A stretch of 64,000 nucleotides of DNA from Luteimonas abyssi (GCF_001482195.1 NZ_KQ759763.1:2691924-2755923); one strand, 5' to 3'. Numbered from the stretch's first letter, positions 22,931 through 31,722 are shown. A program made the numbers and translations. Notes: generated by a model from the sequence alone, not told the origin.

Positions 22931-23850
22931 CCGCGCTCGCGCCACCGCGCGCGCCCCTGCACCTGGTCGATGCCAGCCTGTACGTATTCCGAGCCTGGCA
23001 CTCGATGCCCGATGAGTTCCGCGACGCCGACGGGCAGCCCGCGAACGCGGTCCACGGGTTCGCCCGCTTCCTGCTCGAACTGCTCGAACGCGAGCGACCG
23101 GGCCACATCGTGGCCGCCTTCGACGAAGCGCTCGACAGCTGTTTCCGCAATGCGCTCTACGCGCCCTACAAGGCCAACCGGCCACCGGCACCCGAGGCGT
23201 TGCGCCGCCAGTTCGCACACTGCAAGACGCTGGCCGCCGCGCTCGGGGTGACCGTGCTGGCGCACACCGACTACGAAGCCGATGACCTGATCGGCAGCGC
23301 GCTCGTGCAGGCCCGCGCGCACGGCCTGCGCGGGGTGGTGGTGTCGGCCGACAAGGACCTGTCCCAGTTGCTGGTCGACGACGACGAGCAGTGGGACTTC
23401 GCCCGCGGCGTGCGCTGGGGCGCGGCCGGCGTACCGGCCCGGCACGGGGTGCGCGCCACGCAGATGCCGTGCTACCTGGCGCTGTGCGGCGACGCGGTGG
23501 ACAACATTCCCGGCGTCCCGGGCGTCGGGGCGAAGACCGCAGCCGCGCTGCTGACGCATTTCGAGGATCTCGACACCCTGCTCGCCCGGGTCGACGAAGT
23601 GCCGTTCCTGCGCCTGCGCGGCGCGCGTCAGGTCGCGGTGCGCTTGCGCGCGCACGCCGAGCAGGCGCGGCTGTGCCGGCAGCTGACCCTCATCGCGCTC
23701 GACGCGCCGCTGGCACCGGCGGTGGCACCGTACGCCCGCGGGCCCGCCGACGCCGATGCGCTGGCCGCCCTGTGCGAACAGCTGCGGTTCGGGCCGCTCA
23801 CCCGGCGTCGGCTGCGGGCCGCGGCCGGCCTGGACGACGCGCCGTTCTAG
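22927..23850 (+). CDS. Stand-alone 5'-3' exonuclease (Pol I N-terminal domain family)
   Basis: 307 residues, equal to the nuclease domain of DNA polymerase I without the polymerase part. Metal-binding acidic residues appear in HLVDASLYVFRAW, AFDEAL, YEADDLIGSAL and SADKDLSQLL, the arch motif is FRNALYAPYKANRP, and the helix-3-turn-helix DNA clamp is GDAVDNIPGVPGVGAKTAAALL. Such proteins remove 5' flaps or RNA primers. It resembles Xni/ExoIX but is longer at the start and keeps all visible acidic ligands, so nuclease activity is likely. The start overlaps the nitroreductase stop (GTGA). Confidence 0.9.
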   Translation: MTALAPPRAPLHLVDASLYVFRAWHSMPDEFRDADGQPANAVHGFARFLLELLERERPGHIVAAFDEALDSCFRNALYAPYKANRPPAPEALRRQFAHCKTLAAALGVTVLAHTDYEADDLIGSALVQARAHGLRGVVVSADKDLSQLLVDDDEQWDFARGVRWGAAGVPARHGVRATQMPCYLALCGDAVDNIPGVPGVGAKTAAALLTHFEDLDTLLARVDEVPFLRLRGARQVAVRLRAHAEQARLCRQLTLIALDAPLAPAVAPYARGPADADALAALCEQLRFGPLTRRRLRAAAGLDDAPF

Positions 23851-23893
23851 CCCCCGTGCAACAGGCCTGTACCGGTCGCGCTAGGATCGGGAC

Positions 23894-24454
23894 ATGAAGA
23901 CACCTGCACGCCCCGAACCCGAACTCCTCTACCAGGGCGACTGGCTGCGCCTGGTCCGCCGCGGCAAGTGGGAGGCCTGCGAGCGTAGCCACAGTGCCGA
24001 GGGCCTCGCCGTCCTCGTCATCGCGGTGACCCCCGACGACGAGGTCCTGTTCGTCGAGCAGTACCGCATGGCGCTGGGCGCACGCACCATCGAGATGCCC
24101 GCCGGCCTGGTCGGCGACGACCACGCCACCGACACCCTCGAATCGGCCGCGCGCCGCGAACTGATCGAAGAGACCGGCTGGGATCCCGCGCGCGTCGAGA
24201 TCCTGCTCACCGGCCCGACCAGCGCCGGCATGAGCAATGAGCGCATCGCCTTCGCACGGGCGACCGGCCTGCGCCGGGTCGGTCCCGGTGGCGGGGTGGC
24301 CGGCGAGGACATCGTCGTCCACAGCGTGCCGCGTGCGCAGGCACCCGCCTGGCTGATGGCGAAGGCCCGCGAGGGTTACGAGCTGGACCTCAAACTCTGG
24401 GCCGGGCTGTGGATGATCGAGCGCGACCCGGACGGCCGCCCGGCCTCGGCGTGA
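23894..24454 (+). CDS. Nudix hydrolase (ADP-ribose pyrophosphatase-like)
   Basis: 186 residues. The Nudix helix is visible in ARRELIEETGW preceded by PAGLVGDD, with a three-residue longer loop than the classical box, as in several ADP-sugar hydrolases. VEQYRMALGARTIEMPAG before it is typical of the NudF/ADPRase branch. Members split nucleoside diphosphates linked to another group, often ADP-ribose. It is 43 bp after the exonuclease gene and could share its transcript. Substrate is not fixed by sequence. Confidence 0.9.
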   Translation: MKTPARPEPELLYQGDWLRLVRRGKWEACERSHSAEGLAVLVIAVTPDDEVLFVEQYRMALGARTIEMPAGLVGDDHATDTLESAARRELIEETGWDPARVEILLTGPTSAGMSNERIAFARATGLRRVGPGGGVAGEDIVVHSVPRAQAPAWLMAKAREGYELDLKLWAGLWMIERDPDGRPASA

Positions 24455-24812
24455 CCGTGCACGGTCGCAGTTGGGCAGGCACGTGACGCGAGTGAGCTGT
24501 CTGAGCGTGCGGCACCGGTGCCGGCGTCGGCACCCGAGAGCCTCTGCTTCGGTCGGGTCGCCAGCGGCCGCCTCGAGCACAGCGTCCAGCTTCCGGCCCG
24601 CGGATCGAACCTGGCGCCTTGCGCGGCGCCGGGCATCGCGCTCGGCTCTTACCTACGTGCACGGACGGGTGGCCGACATCGTCGCTGCGACATGCACGTC
24701 GCCGTGCCAGCCCTCCGCCACCGTCCGCCGCAATCCTGGGCATGCCCCGAGCCGCTGCCGTGCAGCGTCGCTCACTGATCACCGGATCGCCGCATCCAGG
24801 CAGCGCTCCGCG
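24455..24812. other. Intergenic region, no gene recognised
   Basis: About 360 bases between the convergent Nudix and pip genes. Open frames on both strands are Arg/Ser-rich shadows without ribosome sites. Several short GC-rich inverted repeats occur (for example around 24510-24535 and 24612-24632), which could serve as terminators for the two converging transcripts. I see no tRNA, tmRNA, SRP or RNase P signature. Confidence 0.45.
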
Positions 24813-25760
24813 TCAGCTGACCGCGAAGCGATCGGTCGCCTGCACCAGCGCGTCGACGTTCTCCGGCTCGAAGGCGGAATGACCGGAGGCCGGCGTGATC
24901 ACCAGGTCGGATTTCGGCCACGCCTTGTGCAGGTCCCAGGCGTTCTGCGCCGGGCAGACTACGTCGTAGCGGCCGTGGACGATGACGCCGGGGATGTCGA
25001 CGATGCGGTACACATCGCGCAACAACTGGTCGTCGACCTCGAAGAAGCCGCCGTTGACGAAGTAGTGGTTCTCGATCCGCGCGAACGCGAGCGCGAACTG
25101 CGGATCCTCGTGCCCCTCGACGAAGTTCGGATCCACATGCAGGAACGAGGTCGCGCCTTCCCAAACGCTCCAGGCCTTGGCCGCGGCCAGGCGCACGCTC
25201 TCGTCGTCGCTGGTCAGGCGCTTGCGGTAGGCCGCCATCATGTCGCCGCGCTCGGCCTCGGGAATCGCCGCCACGTAGTGCTCCCACGCATCGGGGAACA
25301 GACGCGACGCACCCTCCTGGTAGAACCACTCCAGCTCCCAGCGACGCAGCATGAAGATGCCACGCAGGACCAGTTCGGTCACCCGCTTGGCGTGGGTCTG
25401 CGCATACGCCAGGCCCAGCGTCGATCCCCAGGAGCCGCCGAAGACCTGCCAGCGGTCGATCTCGAGGTGCTCGCGCAGCCGCTCGATGTCGGCCACGAGA
25501 TCCCAGGTGGTGTTGTCGGTCAGGTCGGCATGCGGCGTGGAACGACCGGCACCGCGCTGGTCGAACAGCACGATGCGGTACTTCGCCGGATCGTGGAAAC
25601 AGCGCATCTTCGGGCTGCAACCGCCACCCGGCCCACCGTGCACTACCACCACCGGCTTGCCCTTCGGATTGCCGCTCTGCTCGTAATACAGCGTGTGGCG
25701 GTCGTCGACCTGCAGCAGGCCGCTGTCGAAGGGCTCGATCTCGGGGTAGAGCGTGCGCAT
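24813..25760 (-). CDS. pip: Prolyl aminopeptidase
   Basis: 315 residues, usual for the alpha/beta-hydrolase proline iminopeptidase. It removes N-terminal proline from peptides in the cytoplasm. The oxyanion segment VVHGGPGGGCSP and the nucleophile elbow GGSWGSTLGLAYA (Ser) are clear; the acid is in GRYDVVCPA and the His in PASGHSAFEPEN. The family-specific phrase QRGAGRSTPHAD is present. The next gene upstream on the same strand is prmC, 70 bp away, so they may be cotranscribed. Confidence 0.95.
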   Translation of the reverse strand: MRTLYPEIEPFDSGLLQVDDRHTLYYEQSGNPKGKPVVVVHGGPGGGCSPKMRCFHDPAKYRIVLFDQRGAGRSTPHADLTDNTTWDLVADIERLREHLEIDRWQVFGGSWGSTLGLAYAQTHAKRVTELVLRGIFMLRRWELEWFYQEGASRLFPDAWEHYVAAIPEAERGDMMAAYRKRLTSDDESVRLAAAKAWSVWEGATSFLHVDPNFVEGHEDPQFALAFARIENHYFVNGGFFEVDDQLLRDVYRIVDIPGVIVHGRYDVVCPAQNAWDLHKAWPKSDLVITPASGHSAFEPENVDALVQATDRFAVS

Positions 25761-25830
25761 CGGGCTGAGTTCCTGAACGAAAACAGGCCATTCTACCAGC
25801 CGGCCTGCCAGCCCCCGCCCGGCGGCAGGT

Positions 25831-26670
25831 TCAGGCGGATGCCCGGCAGCCCAGCGACACCCGGTCGCGACCCTCGAGATCGCAAGCGGTCTCGACCGCT
25901 TCGAATCCGGAGGACGCGAGCAGTCCGCGCACGACCGCACCCTGGGTGTGCCCGTGCTCGAGCAGCAGCCACCCGCCCGGTGCGAGGTGCTCCGGTGCGG
26001 CGGCGACCAGGCGACGGATGTCGTCGAGGCCATCGGCGCCCGACGCGAGTGCCGACGCGGGCTCGAACCTGAGATCGCCACGTTCGAGGTGGGGATCGTC
26101 GGCCGCCAGATACGGTGGGTTGCTGACCACGACATCGAAGCGACGTCCGACCAGCGGACCGAACCAGTCCCCCGCAAGCCACGTCACCCGGTCCAGGCCG
26201 AGAGCCCGGGCGTTGCCGCGGGCCACCGCCAGCGCGGCGTCGCTCCGGTCTACGCCGACCACACGGGCCAGGGGCCGCTCCCTGGCCAGCGCAAGCGCGA
26301 TCGCGCCGCTTCCGGTCCCGAGGTCGGCCACTTCGGACGGAGCGCCCGGCGGCAGGCGCGCCAGCGCCAGTTCGACCAGGCGCTCGGTGTCCTCGCGAGG
26401 GATCAGGGTGTCCGGGGTCACTGCGAGGTCCAGGCTCCAGAAGCCGCGGCGCCCGGTGAGATAGGCCACCGGCTCGCCCGCTTCGCGGCGCGCGACCAGC
26501 ACCTCGAACGCCGCGACGCGATCCGGCGGCGCGACGTCGTCGCCATGGGCATACAACCAGCTGCGCGGTCGTGCGAGGGCATGCAGCAACAGCCACTCCG
26601 CGTCCACCGGATCGATCCGCCCGCGGGCGTCGGCGAGGAGTGCGCGGTAGCAGGGGGCCGAAGTCGACAT
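25831..26670 (-). CDS. prmC: Release factor glutamine methyltransferase PrmC
   Basis: 279 residues from the ATG at [12 protein letters not shown]. The SAM-binding motif is [16 protein letters not shown], and the catalytic NPPY that holds the Gln substrate is [16 protein letters not shown], as in HemK/PrmC. The phrase [12 protein letters not shown] is also typical. The enzyme N5-methylates the Gln of GGQ in RF1 and RF2. Its substrate gene prfA opens this window 25 kb away. The start used is the last of several Met codons and gives the normal N-terminal domain length. Confidence 0.94.
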   Translation of the reverse strand: MSTSAPCYRALLADARGRIDPVDAEWLLLHALARPRSWLYAHGDDVAPPDRVAAFEVLVARREAGEPVAYLTGRRGFWSLDLAVTPDTLIPREDTERLVELALARLPPGAPSEVADLGTGSGAIALALARERPLARVVGVDRSDAALAVARGNARALGLDRVTWLAGDWFGPLVGRRFDVVVSNPPYLAADDPHLERGDLRFEPASALASGADGLDDIRRLVAAAPEHLAPGGWLLLEHGHTQGAVVRGLLASSGFEAVETACDLEGRDRVSLGCRASA

Positions 26671-26769
26671 GGCGCGCATCCTACCCGCCGCCTCCGGATT
26701 CGACCACGCGACCACGCGGGCTGCCGGCGCCGGCCGACGCAGATGGCGCGGCCGGCGGCGGGCGGCGGG

Positions 26770-27189
26770 CTACAGGCGGATGCGCCCGACGATGTCGTAA
26801 TAGGCGTCGAGATCGAGCCATTCGATACCGGAGACCACCTTTCCGTCCCGCATGGTCATGATGTACATGTACTCGTTGGCATAGGGCGCGCCGTCGATCG
26901 CACGACTGGTGCTCTGGATGCGGGCGAACACTTCGTCGCCGTCGGCCCAGGTCCCGATCGCCTTGATCGCCAGCGGTTCGGCGAAGCGCGCGAACAGGTC
27001 GGCCTCGGCGTTCTCGAACAGGTCCTGCATCCCCTCGTACGTGCGTGCGACCGGGCCGTGCCCGGCAATGGTCCACGTGCAGTCGGGCGCGAAAATGCGC
27101 TCGAAGAAGATGGTGAAGTCCCGGGCGGCCTCGGCCAAGGCGTCGCGGACGGTCTGGAGATTGCGTTGCTCATTTTCGGTGTACGACAT
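26770..27189 (-). CDS. SnoaL/NTF2-like fold protein
   Basis: 139 residues; the ATG follows AAAGGA at a good distance. The pattern FFERIFAPDCTWTIAGHGPVARTYEGMQDLF followed by IKAIGTWADGDEVFARIQS and YIMTMRDGKVVSGIEWLD is typical of the NTF2-like superfamily, which holds small ligand-binding proteins, isomerases and hydrolases with a cone-shaped pocket. The particular activity is unknown. It is divergent from a TetR regulator, and two copies of an operator-like repeat lie between them, so the regulator probably controls it in response to a small molecule. Confidence 0.82.
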   Translation of the reverse strand: MSYTENEQRNLQTVRDALAEAARDFTIFFERIFAPDCTWTIAGHGPVARTYEGMQDLFENAEADLFARFAEPLAIKAIGTWADGDEVFARIQSTSRAIDGAPYANEYMYIMTMRDGKVVSGIEWLDLDAYYDIVGRIRL

Positions 27190-27229
27190 GACAGGTCCTT
27201 TCTGGGCGGGGTGCGACGATCGATTTAAA

Positions 27230-27273
27230 GACCGATCGTTCCGAAATAATTTACCAGACTGATCGTTCCAAAA
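27230..27273. promoter_or_regulatory. Two direct repeats between the NTF2-like and TetR genes, likely operators
   Basis: The 17-base pattern GACYGATCGTTCCRAAA occurs twice in the same direction, starting at 27230 and 27257, 27 bases apart. The sequence between the genes is AT-rich compared with its surroundings. The paired repeats sit where the divergent promoters should be, the classical position for TetR-family operators. Which protein binds them is inferred from position only. Confidence 0.6.
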
Positions 27274-27310
27274 AAAGCGACCGGGTGTAGAGTCGCGTTC
27301 CGTCCTGTTC

Positions 27311-27949
27311 ATGCCCTTCCCGATGACACGTCCCGACACCACCACGCCCCCGCCTGCCGCCACGCGTGGCCGCCCCCGCCAGTTCGACAGCGATCGGGCC
27401 CTGGCCGCCGCGATGGGAGTCTTCTGGCGGCATGGCTACGCCGGAGCGAGCATCGGCACGTTGCTCGAGGCGATGGGCATCAGCCGGGCGACGCTCTATG
27501 CGACCTTCGGCGACAAGGAAGCGCTGTTCCATCGGGTGATGGACCTCTACGAGCGCGAGAAGACCGCCTACATGGTCGAGGCCCTGGACCGCCCCACGGC
27601 CCGTGGTGTGGCCGAGCGGATCCTGCACGGGACGCTCGCGTTGCAGACCGATACCGCCGCCCCCCGGGGCAGCATGGGCATCGTCCACTCGATCAGCCAC
27701 GCCCCGGGCGATGAACGCATCCGCGAGTTCGTGACCCAGCGTGGCCTGTTCTGGCGCGAGAAGCTGGTCGCGCGTATCGAGCAGGCGGCTGCGGCGGGCG
27801 ATTTCCCCGAGCGTTTCGGCGCGCGTGGCCTCGCCTTGTCGCTTAAGGCCGCGACCGACGGACTGCTGGTGGCGGCCGGCAGCGGCGCCACCCAGGCCGA
27901 GTTGCACGAGATCGTGGAGGCCTTTCTGGCGATGTGGCCAGGCCGCTGA
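27311..27949 (+). CDS. TetR/AcrR family transcriptional regulator
   Basis: 212 residues; the start may instead be the ATG four codons in (MTRPDT). The DNA-binding domain is residues about 20-65: RGRPRQFDSDRALAAAMGVFWRHGYAGASIGTLLEAMGISRATLYATFGDKEALF, a standard TetR helix-turn-helix. The C-terminal 140 residues form the ligand and dimer domain (RGSMGIVHSISHAPGDERIREFVTQRG), close to the family that includes NemR/AcrR-like regulators of reactive or toxic compounds. It is divergent from the NTF2-like gene and is expected to repress it and itself through the two repeats. Confidence 0.9.
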   Translation: MPFPMTRPDTTTPPPAATRGRPRQFDSDRALAAAMGVFWRHGYAGASIGTLLEAMGISRATLYATFGDKEALFHRVMDLYEREKTAYMVEALDRPTARGVAERILHGTLALQTDTAAPRGSMGIVHSISHAPGDERIREFVTQRGLFWREKLVARIEQAAAAGDFPERFGARGLALSLKAATDGLLVAAGSGATQAELHEIVEAFLAMWPGR

Positions 27950-28183
27950 CGGCGGTCTCCAGGCATGCCGAAGCCGACCGAGCGGCCAAAAAAGAAGGCG
28001 ACCAGAGGTCGCCTTCGAAGATTCCGTGACACGCGTGGGAGGGAGTACGGGACACGGAAGGGGTGGACGGCCGGGCCGTCGCATTCGGGTTCACGCCGTG
28101 CGGGCCGCGAGGTCGGAATCGAGTCTGCTGCAACGCAACACGCGGCGTCAAGAACGGTTTCCCCTGAAACTTTGACGGACTTA

Positions 28184-28223
28184 TTGATAGGCAAGAACTA
28201 TCAAATTAATGCCGACTATCGAT
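28184..28223 (+). promoter_or_regulatory. OxyR binding site upstream of ahpC
   Basis: A perfect 7-bp inverted repeat TTGATAG-N7-CTATCAA fits the OxyR half motif ATAG-N7-CTAT. One helical turn further a second, weaker pair follows (ATGC-N7-CGAT), giving the four-element, 37-base layout of tetrameric OxyR sites. It sits directly before the predicted -35 of ahpC, as expected for activation. The oxyR gene is downstream in the same locus. Confidence 0.75.
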
Positions 28224-28238
28224 TTCCATTATCGATAG
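28216..28238. repeat. Perfect inverted repeat CTATCGAT-N7-ATCGATAG
   Basis: Two 8-base arms separated by seven bases overlap the 3' half of the OxyR site and the predicted -35 of ahpC. The arm orientation is outward relative to the OxyR motif. It could be a second operator (for OxyR in a different state, or another regulator) or a small stem in the upstream transcript. Confidence 0.65.
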
Positions 28239-28252
28239 CCTCCCCCTATCCT
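28224..28252 (+). promoter_or_regulatory. ahpC: Predicted sigma-70 promoter of ahpC
   Basis: TTCCAT at 28224-28229, 17 bases, then TATCCT at 28247-28252. Both hexamers are weak, as is usual for promoters that need an activator touching the -35 region. Transcription would begin near 28259 and give a 47-base leader with an AGAAGGA ribosome site. Confidence 0.45.
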
Positions 28253-28305
28253 GTGCGTCTCCGGTCCAACCGGATCCGTCCCCCCAACCCTCCAGAAGGA
28301 CATCC

Positions 28306-28869
28306 ATGTCTCTCATCAACACCCAAGTTCAGCCGTTCAAGGCCACCGCGTTCAAGAACGGCGAGTTCGTCGAAGTCAGCGACGCCGACCTGAAGGGCAA
28401 GTGGTCGGTCCTGATCTTCATGCCGGCCGCCTTCACCTTCAATTGCCCCACCGAGGTCGAAGACGCCGCCGAGCATTACGCCGAGTTCCAGAAGGCGAAT
28501 GCCGAGGTCTACATCGTCACCACCGACACGCATTTCTCGCACAAGGTGTGGCACGAGACCTCCGCGGCCGTCGGCAAGGCGCAGTTCCCGCTGGTCGGCG
28601 ACCCGACCCACAAGCTGACCCGCGCTTTCGGCGTGCACATCGAGGAAGACGGCCTCGCCCTGCGTGGCACTTTCGTGATCAACCCGGAAGGCGTGATCAA
28701 GACGGTCGAGATCCACGACAACGCCATCGCCCGCGACATCACCGAGACCCTGCGCAAGCTCAAGGCCGCCCAGTACGTCGCCGCCAATCCGAACGAGGTC
28801 TGCCCGGCCAAGTGGAAGGAAGGCGAGAAGACCCTGAAGCCCTCGCTGGACCTGGTCGGCAAGATCTGA
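28306..28869 (+). CDS. ahpC: Alkyl hydroperoxide reductase subunit C (peroxiredoxin)
   Basis: 187 residues, the standard AhpC length. Peroxidatic Cys47 lies in AFTFNCPTEVED and resolving Cys166 in NEVCPAKW, so this is a typical two-Cys peroxiredoxin that reduces H2O2 and organic peroxides in the cytoplasm and is recycled by AhpF. The gene follows an OxyR-type promoter and is the first of ahpC-ahpF-oxyR. A strong hairpin with a T-run after it should stop much of the transcript, giving more AhpC than AhpF. Confidence 0.97.
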   Translation: MSLINTQVQPFKATAFKNGEFVEVSDADLKGKWSVLIFMPAAFTFNCPTEVEDAAEHYAEFQKANAEVYIVTTDTHFSHKVWHETSAAVGKAQFPLVGDPTHKLTRAFGVHIEEDGLALRGTFVINPEGVIKTVEIHDNAIARDITETLRKLKAAQYVAANPNEVCPAKWKEGEKTLKPSLDLVGKI

Positions 28870-28938
28870 GTCCGCCGTGCGCGACTGGCCCCGGCCACGA
28901 CGCACGACCGCACCCCATCCCCGCCACGGCGCGGGGGT

Positions 28939-29020
28939 GGGCGTGCACCGGAGCCGGTTGGCCGCTGCCAGCCGTCGCCAGCTCCCGGCCCAGCCGGTTC
29001 CGGTGCACGCCCCCTTTTTT
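28939..29020 (+). terminator. Large hairpin plus T-run between ahpC and ahpF
   Basis: The arm at 28939-28957 pairs with 28994-29012 through 14 uninterrupted bases (GGGCGTGCACCGGA with its complement) and four or five more, around a 36-base loop. It is followed by six T at 29015-29020. This has the form of an intrinsic terminator, here a partial one because ahpF has only a short region left for its own promoter. Confidence 0.75.
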
Positions 29021-29114
29021 CCGATGACCTCCCATGACCGGCACGGCGACCCGCTTCGCCGCCTGTCGCGGATGTGTCTTGACCGAACGTATTGATTGAA
29101 ACAGGAGCCTGACC

Positions 29115-30707
29115 GTGCTGGAAGAAGACCTGAAGACCCAGCTTGCCGCCTATCTGGAGCGCGTGGTGCGCCCGATCCACATCGTCGCCTCGGTCGACGA
29201 TGGGGCGAAGTCGGAGGAAATGCTCGACCTGCTGAATGAGATCGAGCGTCTGAGCCCGCAGCTCAGCGTCGAAGTGCGTCGCGACGACGACGAACGCAAG
29301 CCGTCGTTCGCGCTGACCTCGCCGGGCCAGGCCATTTCGCTGCGCTTCGCCGGCCTGCCCATGGGCCACGAGTTCACCTCGTTGGTGCTGGCGCTGCTGC
29401 AGGTGGGCGGACATCCGTCCAAAGCCGCCCAGGAGACCATCGAACAGGTGACGGCGCTCGAGGGCGAGTTCCGCTTCGAGACCTACTATTCGCTGTCGTG
29501 CCAGAACTGCCCGGACGTCGTGCAGGCGCTGAACCTGGCGGCGGTCCTCAATCCCAACATCCAGCATGTGGCGATCGACGGCGCACTGTTCCAGGACGAA
29601 GTCGACGCCCGTCAGATCATGTCGGTGCCGACGATCTTCCTCAACGGCGAACCCTTCGACCAGGGCCGCATGACCCTGGAGCAGGTGGTCGCCCGGCTCG
29701 ATGCGGGCTCCTCCGACCGCCAGGCGAAGAAGATTTCGGCCAAGGCACCGTTCGACGTACTCGTGGTCGGCGGCGGTCCGGCCGGCGCGGCCGCGGCGAT
29801 CTATGCGGCGCGCAAGGGCATCCGCACCGGCGTGGCCTCCGAGCGCTTCGGCGGCCAGGTACTCGACACCATGGCGATCGAGAACTTCATCTCGGTGCCC
29901 GAAACCGAGGGCCCGCGCATGGCCGCGCAGCTCGAACAGCACGTGCGCCAGTACGACGTCGACGTGATGGACCTGCAGCGCGCGCAGCAACTGGTGCCCG
30001 CGGGTGCGGACGGCCTGGTCGAGATCAAGCTGGAGAACGGCGCATCGCTGAAGTCCAGGACGGTGGTGCTGTCCACCGGTGCGCGTTGGCGGCAGATGGG
30101 CGTGCCTGGCGAGGACGAGTACCGAAACAAGGGTGTGGCCTATTGCCCGCACTGCGACGGTCCGTTGTTCAAGGGCAAGCACGTCGCGGTGGTCGGCGGC
30201 GGCAATTCCGGCGTCGAGGCCGCGATCGACCTGGCCGGCATCGTGCGCCACGTCACCCTGATCGAGTTCGACGACAAGCTGCGCGCCGACGATATCCTGC
30301 AGCGCAAGTTGCGCAGCCTCGGCAACGTCACCGTGCTCACCAGTGCGCAGACCACCGAAGTCCTGGGCGACAGCGCCAAGGTCACCGGACTGGTCTACAA
30401 GGACCGCATGGGTGGCGACAGCCACCGCCTGACCCTGGACGGGGTATTCGTGCAGATCGGCCTGCTGCCCAACACCGAATGGCTCCAGGGCACCGTCGCG
30501 CTGTCGCCGCGCGGCGAGATCGTCGTCGACGACCGCGGCCAGACCAGCGTGCCCGGCGTGTTCGCGGCCGGCGACTGCACCACCGTGCCCTACAAGCAGA
30601 TCGTCATCGCGATGGGCGAAGGCTCGAAGGCGGCGCTGGCCGCATTCGACCACCTGATCCGCGCCAGCGCCCCCGCGGCCGCCGGCGCGGTGGCCGAAGC
30701 GGCCTGA
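29115..30707 (+). CDS. ahpF: Alkyl hydroperoxide reductase subunit F
   Basis: 530 residues from a GTG that follows CAGGAG by eight bases. The N-terminal 200 residues are the double thioredoxin fold with the CxxC SCQNCPDV; then come the FAD-binding loop [16 protein letters not shown], the second CxxC YCPHCDG, the NADH-binding [14 protein letters not shown], and the C-terminal [19 protein letters not shown]. The flavoprotein uses NADH to reduce the AhpC disulfide. Its 5' end is separated from ahpC by a terminator-like hairpin. Confidence 0.97.
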   Translation: MLEEDLKTQLAAYLERVVRPIHIVASVDDGAKSEEMLDLLNEIERLSPQLSVEVRRDDDERKPSFALTSPGQAISLRFAGLPMGHEFTSLVLALLQVGGHPSKAAQETIEQVTALEGEFRFETYYSLSCQNCPDVVQALNLAAVLNPNIQHVAIDGALFQDEVDARQIMSVPTIFLNGEPFDQGRMTLEQVVARLDAGSSDRQAKKISAKAPFDVLVVGGGPAGAAAAIYAARKGIRTGVASERFGGQVLDTMAIENFISVPETEGPRMAAQLEQHVRQYDVDVMDLQRAQQLVPAGADGLVEIKLENGASLKSRTVVLSTGARWRQMGVPGEDEYRNKGVAYCPHCDGPLFKGKHVAVVGGGNSGVEAAIDLAGIVRHVTLIEFDDKLRADDILQRKLRSLGNVTVLTSAQTTEVLGDSAKVTGLVYKDRMGGDSHRLTLDGVFVQIGLLPNTEWLQGTVALSPRGEIVVDDRGQTSVPGVFAAGDCTTVPYKQIVIAMGEGSKAALAAFDHLIRASAPAAAGAVAEAA

Positions 30708-30718
30708 TCCGCCGCACG

Positions 30719-30740
30719 CGCGCGCCGCGACCGGCGCGCG
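30719..30740 (+). terminator. Hairpin between ahpF and oxyR
   Basis: Nine-base arms CGCGCGCCG and its complement with a CGAC loop, placed directly after the ahpF stop and 31 bases before oxyR. Only two T follow, so it may protect or attenuate the transcript rather than end it. Confidence 0.45.
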
Positions 30741-30771
30741 TTCCGTCCAGCCCCCTGCCCGGAGCCTGCCC

Positions 30772-31722
30772 ATGAACCTGCGCGATCTCCGCTATCTCGT
30801 CGCCCTCGCCGATCATCGACACTTCGGGCGGGCCGCTGCGGCATGCTTCGTCAGCCAACCGACGCTGTCCACGCAGATCCGCAAGCTCGAGGACGAACTG
30901 GGTGTGGCGCTGGTCGAGCGCGCGCCGCGCAAGGTGATGCTGACCCCGGCCGGCCGCGAGGCGGCCGACCGCGCGCGCCGCATCGTGTCGGAGGTCGAGC
31001 AGATGAAGGAGGCCGCGCGCCGTGGCCAGGATCCGCAAGCCGGCACGGTCCGGGTCGGCATCTTTCCCACGCTCGGCCCTTACCTGCTGCCGCACGTGAT
31101 TCCGCGCGTGCGGACCCGGTTCCCCCACCTGGAGCTGTTGCTGGTTGAGGAGAAGAGCGAGGTGCTGCTGTCGCGCCTGCGCGACGGCCGCCTCGATGCG
31201 GCCCTGCTCGCCCTGCCGGTCGACGACGACCAGCTGCACACCGAGCTGCTGTTTTCCGAGCCTTTCGTACTGGCGGTGCCCGAGCGCCATCCGTTCGCCG
31301 GCCGCACCAGTCTGAAGCTCGACGATCTCGCCGACCAGCGCCTGTTGCTGCTCGAGGACGGCCATTGCCTGCGCGAGCAGGCGCTCGACGTCTGCCAACT
31401 CTCGGGCGCCCACGAGAAGAGCGAGTTCCGCGCCACCAGCCTCGAAACGTTGCGGCAGATGGTCGCGGCCAATGTCGGCATCACCCTGCTGCCGCTGCTC
31501 GCGGTGCAGCCCCCGGTGGCCCGTTCCGAGGACATCCGCCTGCTCCGGTTCGAAGGGCACACGCCGACCCGCGAAATCGCGATGGTCTGGCGGCGCAGCT
31601 CGGCGATGGACGCCTTCCTGCGCCAGCTCGCGACGGAGTTCGGCGCCCTGCCGCCGGCGCTGCTCGGCGCGCCGGTGAACGACGGCATAGCGCCGGTCGA
31701 TCCCGCGCCGCGGGCGGCTTGA
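30772..31722 (+). CDS. oxyR: Hydrogen peroxide-sensing regulator OxyR
   Basis: 316 residues. N-terminal LysR helix-turn-helix (RAAAACFVSQPTLSTQIRKLE) and a C-terminal sensor with Cys199 and Cys208 in DGHCLREQALDVC, at exactly the numbers of the E. coli switch cysteines. Oxidation forms a disulfide between them and changes the tetramer's DNA contacts, activating ahpC. Located last in the ahpC-ahpF-oxyR locus, 64 bp after ahpF, so its level may also rise with the operon. Identification is very strong. Confidence 0.97.
   Translation: MNLRDLRYLVALADHRHFGRAAAACFVSQPTLSTQIRKLEDELGVALVERAPRKVMLTPAGREAADRARRIVSEVEQMKEAARRGQDPQAGTVRVGIFPTLGPYLLPHVIPRVRTRFPHLELLLVEEKSEVLLSRLRDGRLDAALLALPVDDDQLHTELLFSEPFVLAVPERHPFAGRTSLKLDDLADQRLLLLEDGHCLREQALDVCQLSGAHEKSEFRATSLETLRQMVAANVGITLLPLLAVQPPVARSEDIRLLRFEGHTPTREIAMVWRRSSAMDAFLRQLATEFGALPPALLGAPVNDGIAPVDPAPRAA

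Larger units (their letters stand above)
27950..28305. other. Regulatory region upstream of ahpC
   Basis: About 355 bases without a supported gene. The first 200 are ordinary GC-rich sequence that may hold the end of the TetR transcript. The last 130 are AT-rich and carry the OxyR-type site, a second inverted repeat and the promoter described separately, followed by an AGAAGGA ribosome site before ahpC. Confidence 0.6.

Noticed and set aside
24455..24812. Structured RNA or small gene in the Nudix-pip gap
   Set aside because: Short inverted repeats occur but no known RNA signature was found, and the frames present lack ribosome sites.
28509..30773. 754-codon minus-strand frame across ahpC and ahpF
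   Set aside because: Shadow of two certain genes; His/Asp/Gly-rich composition is typical of antisense frames in this genome.
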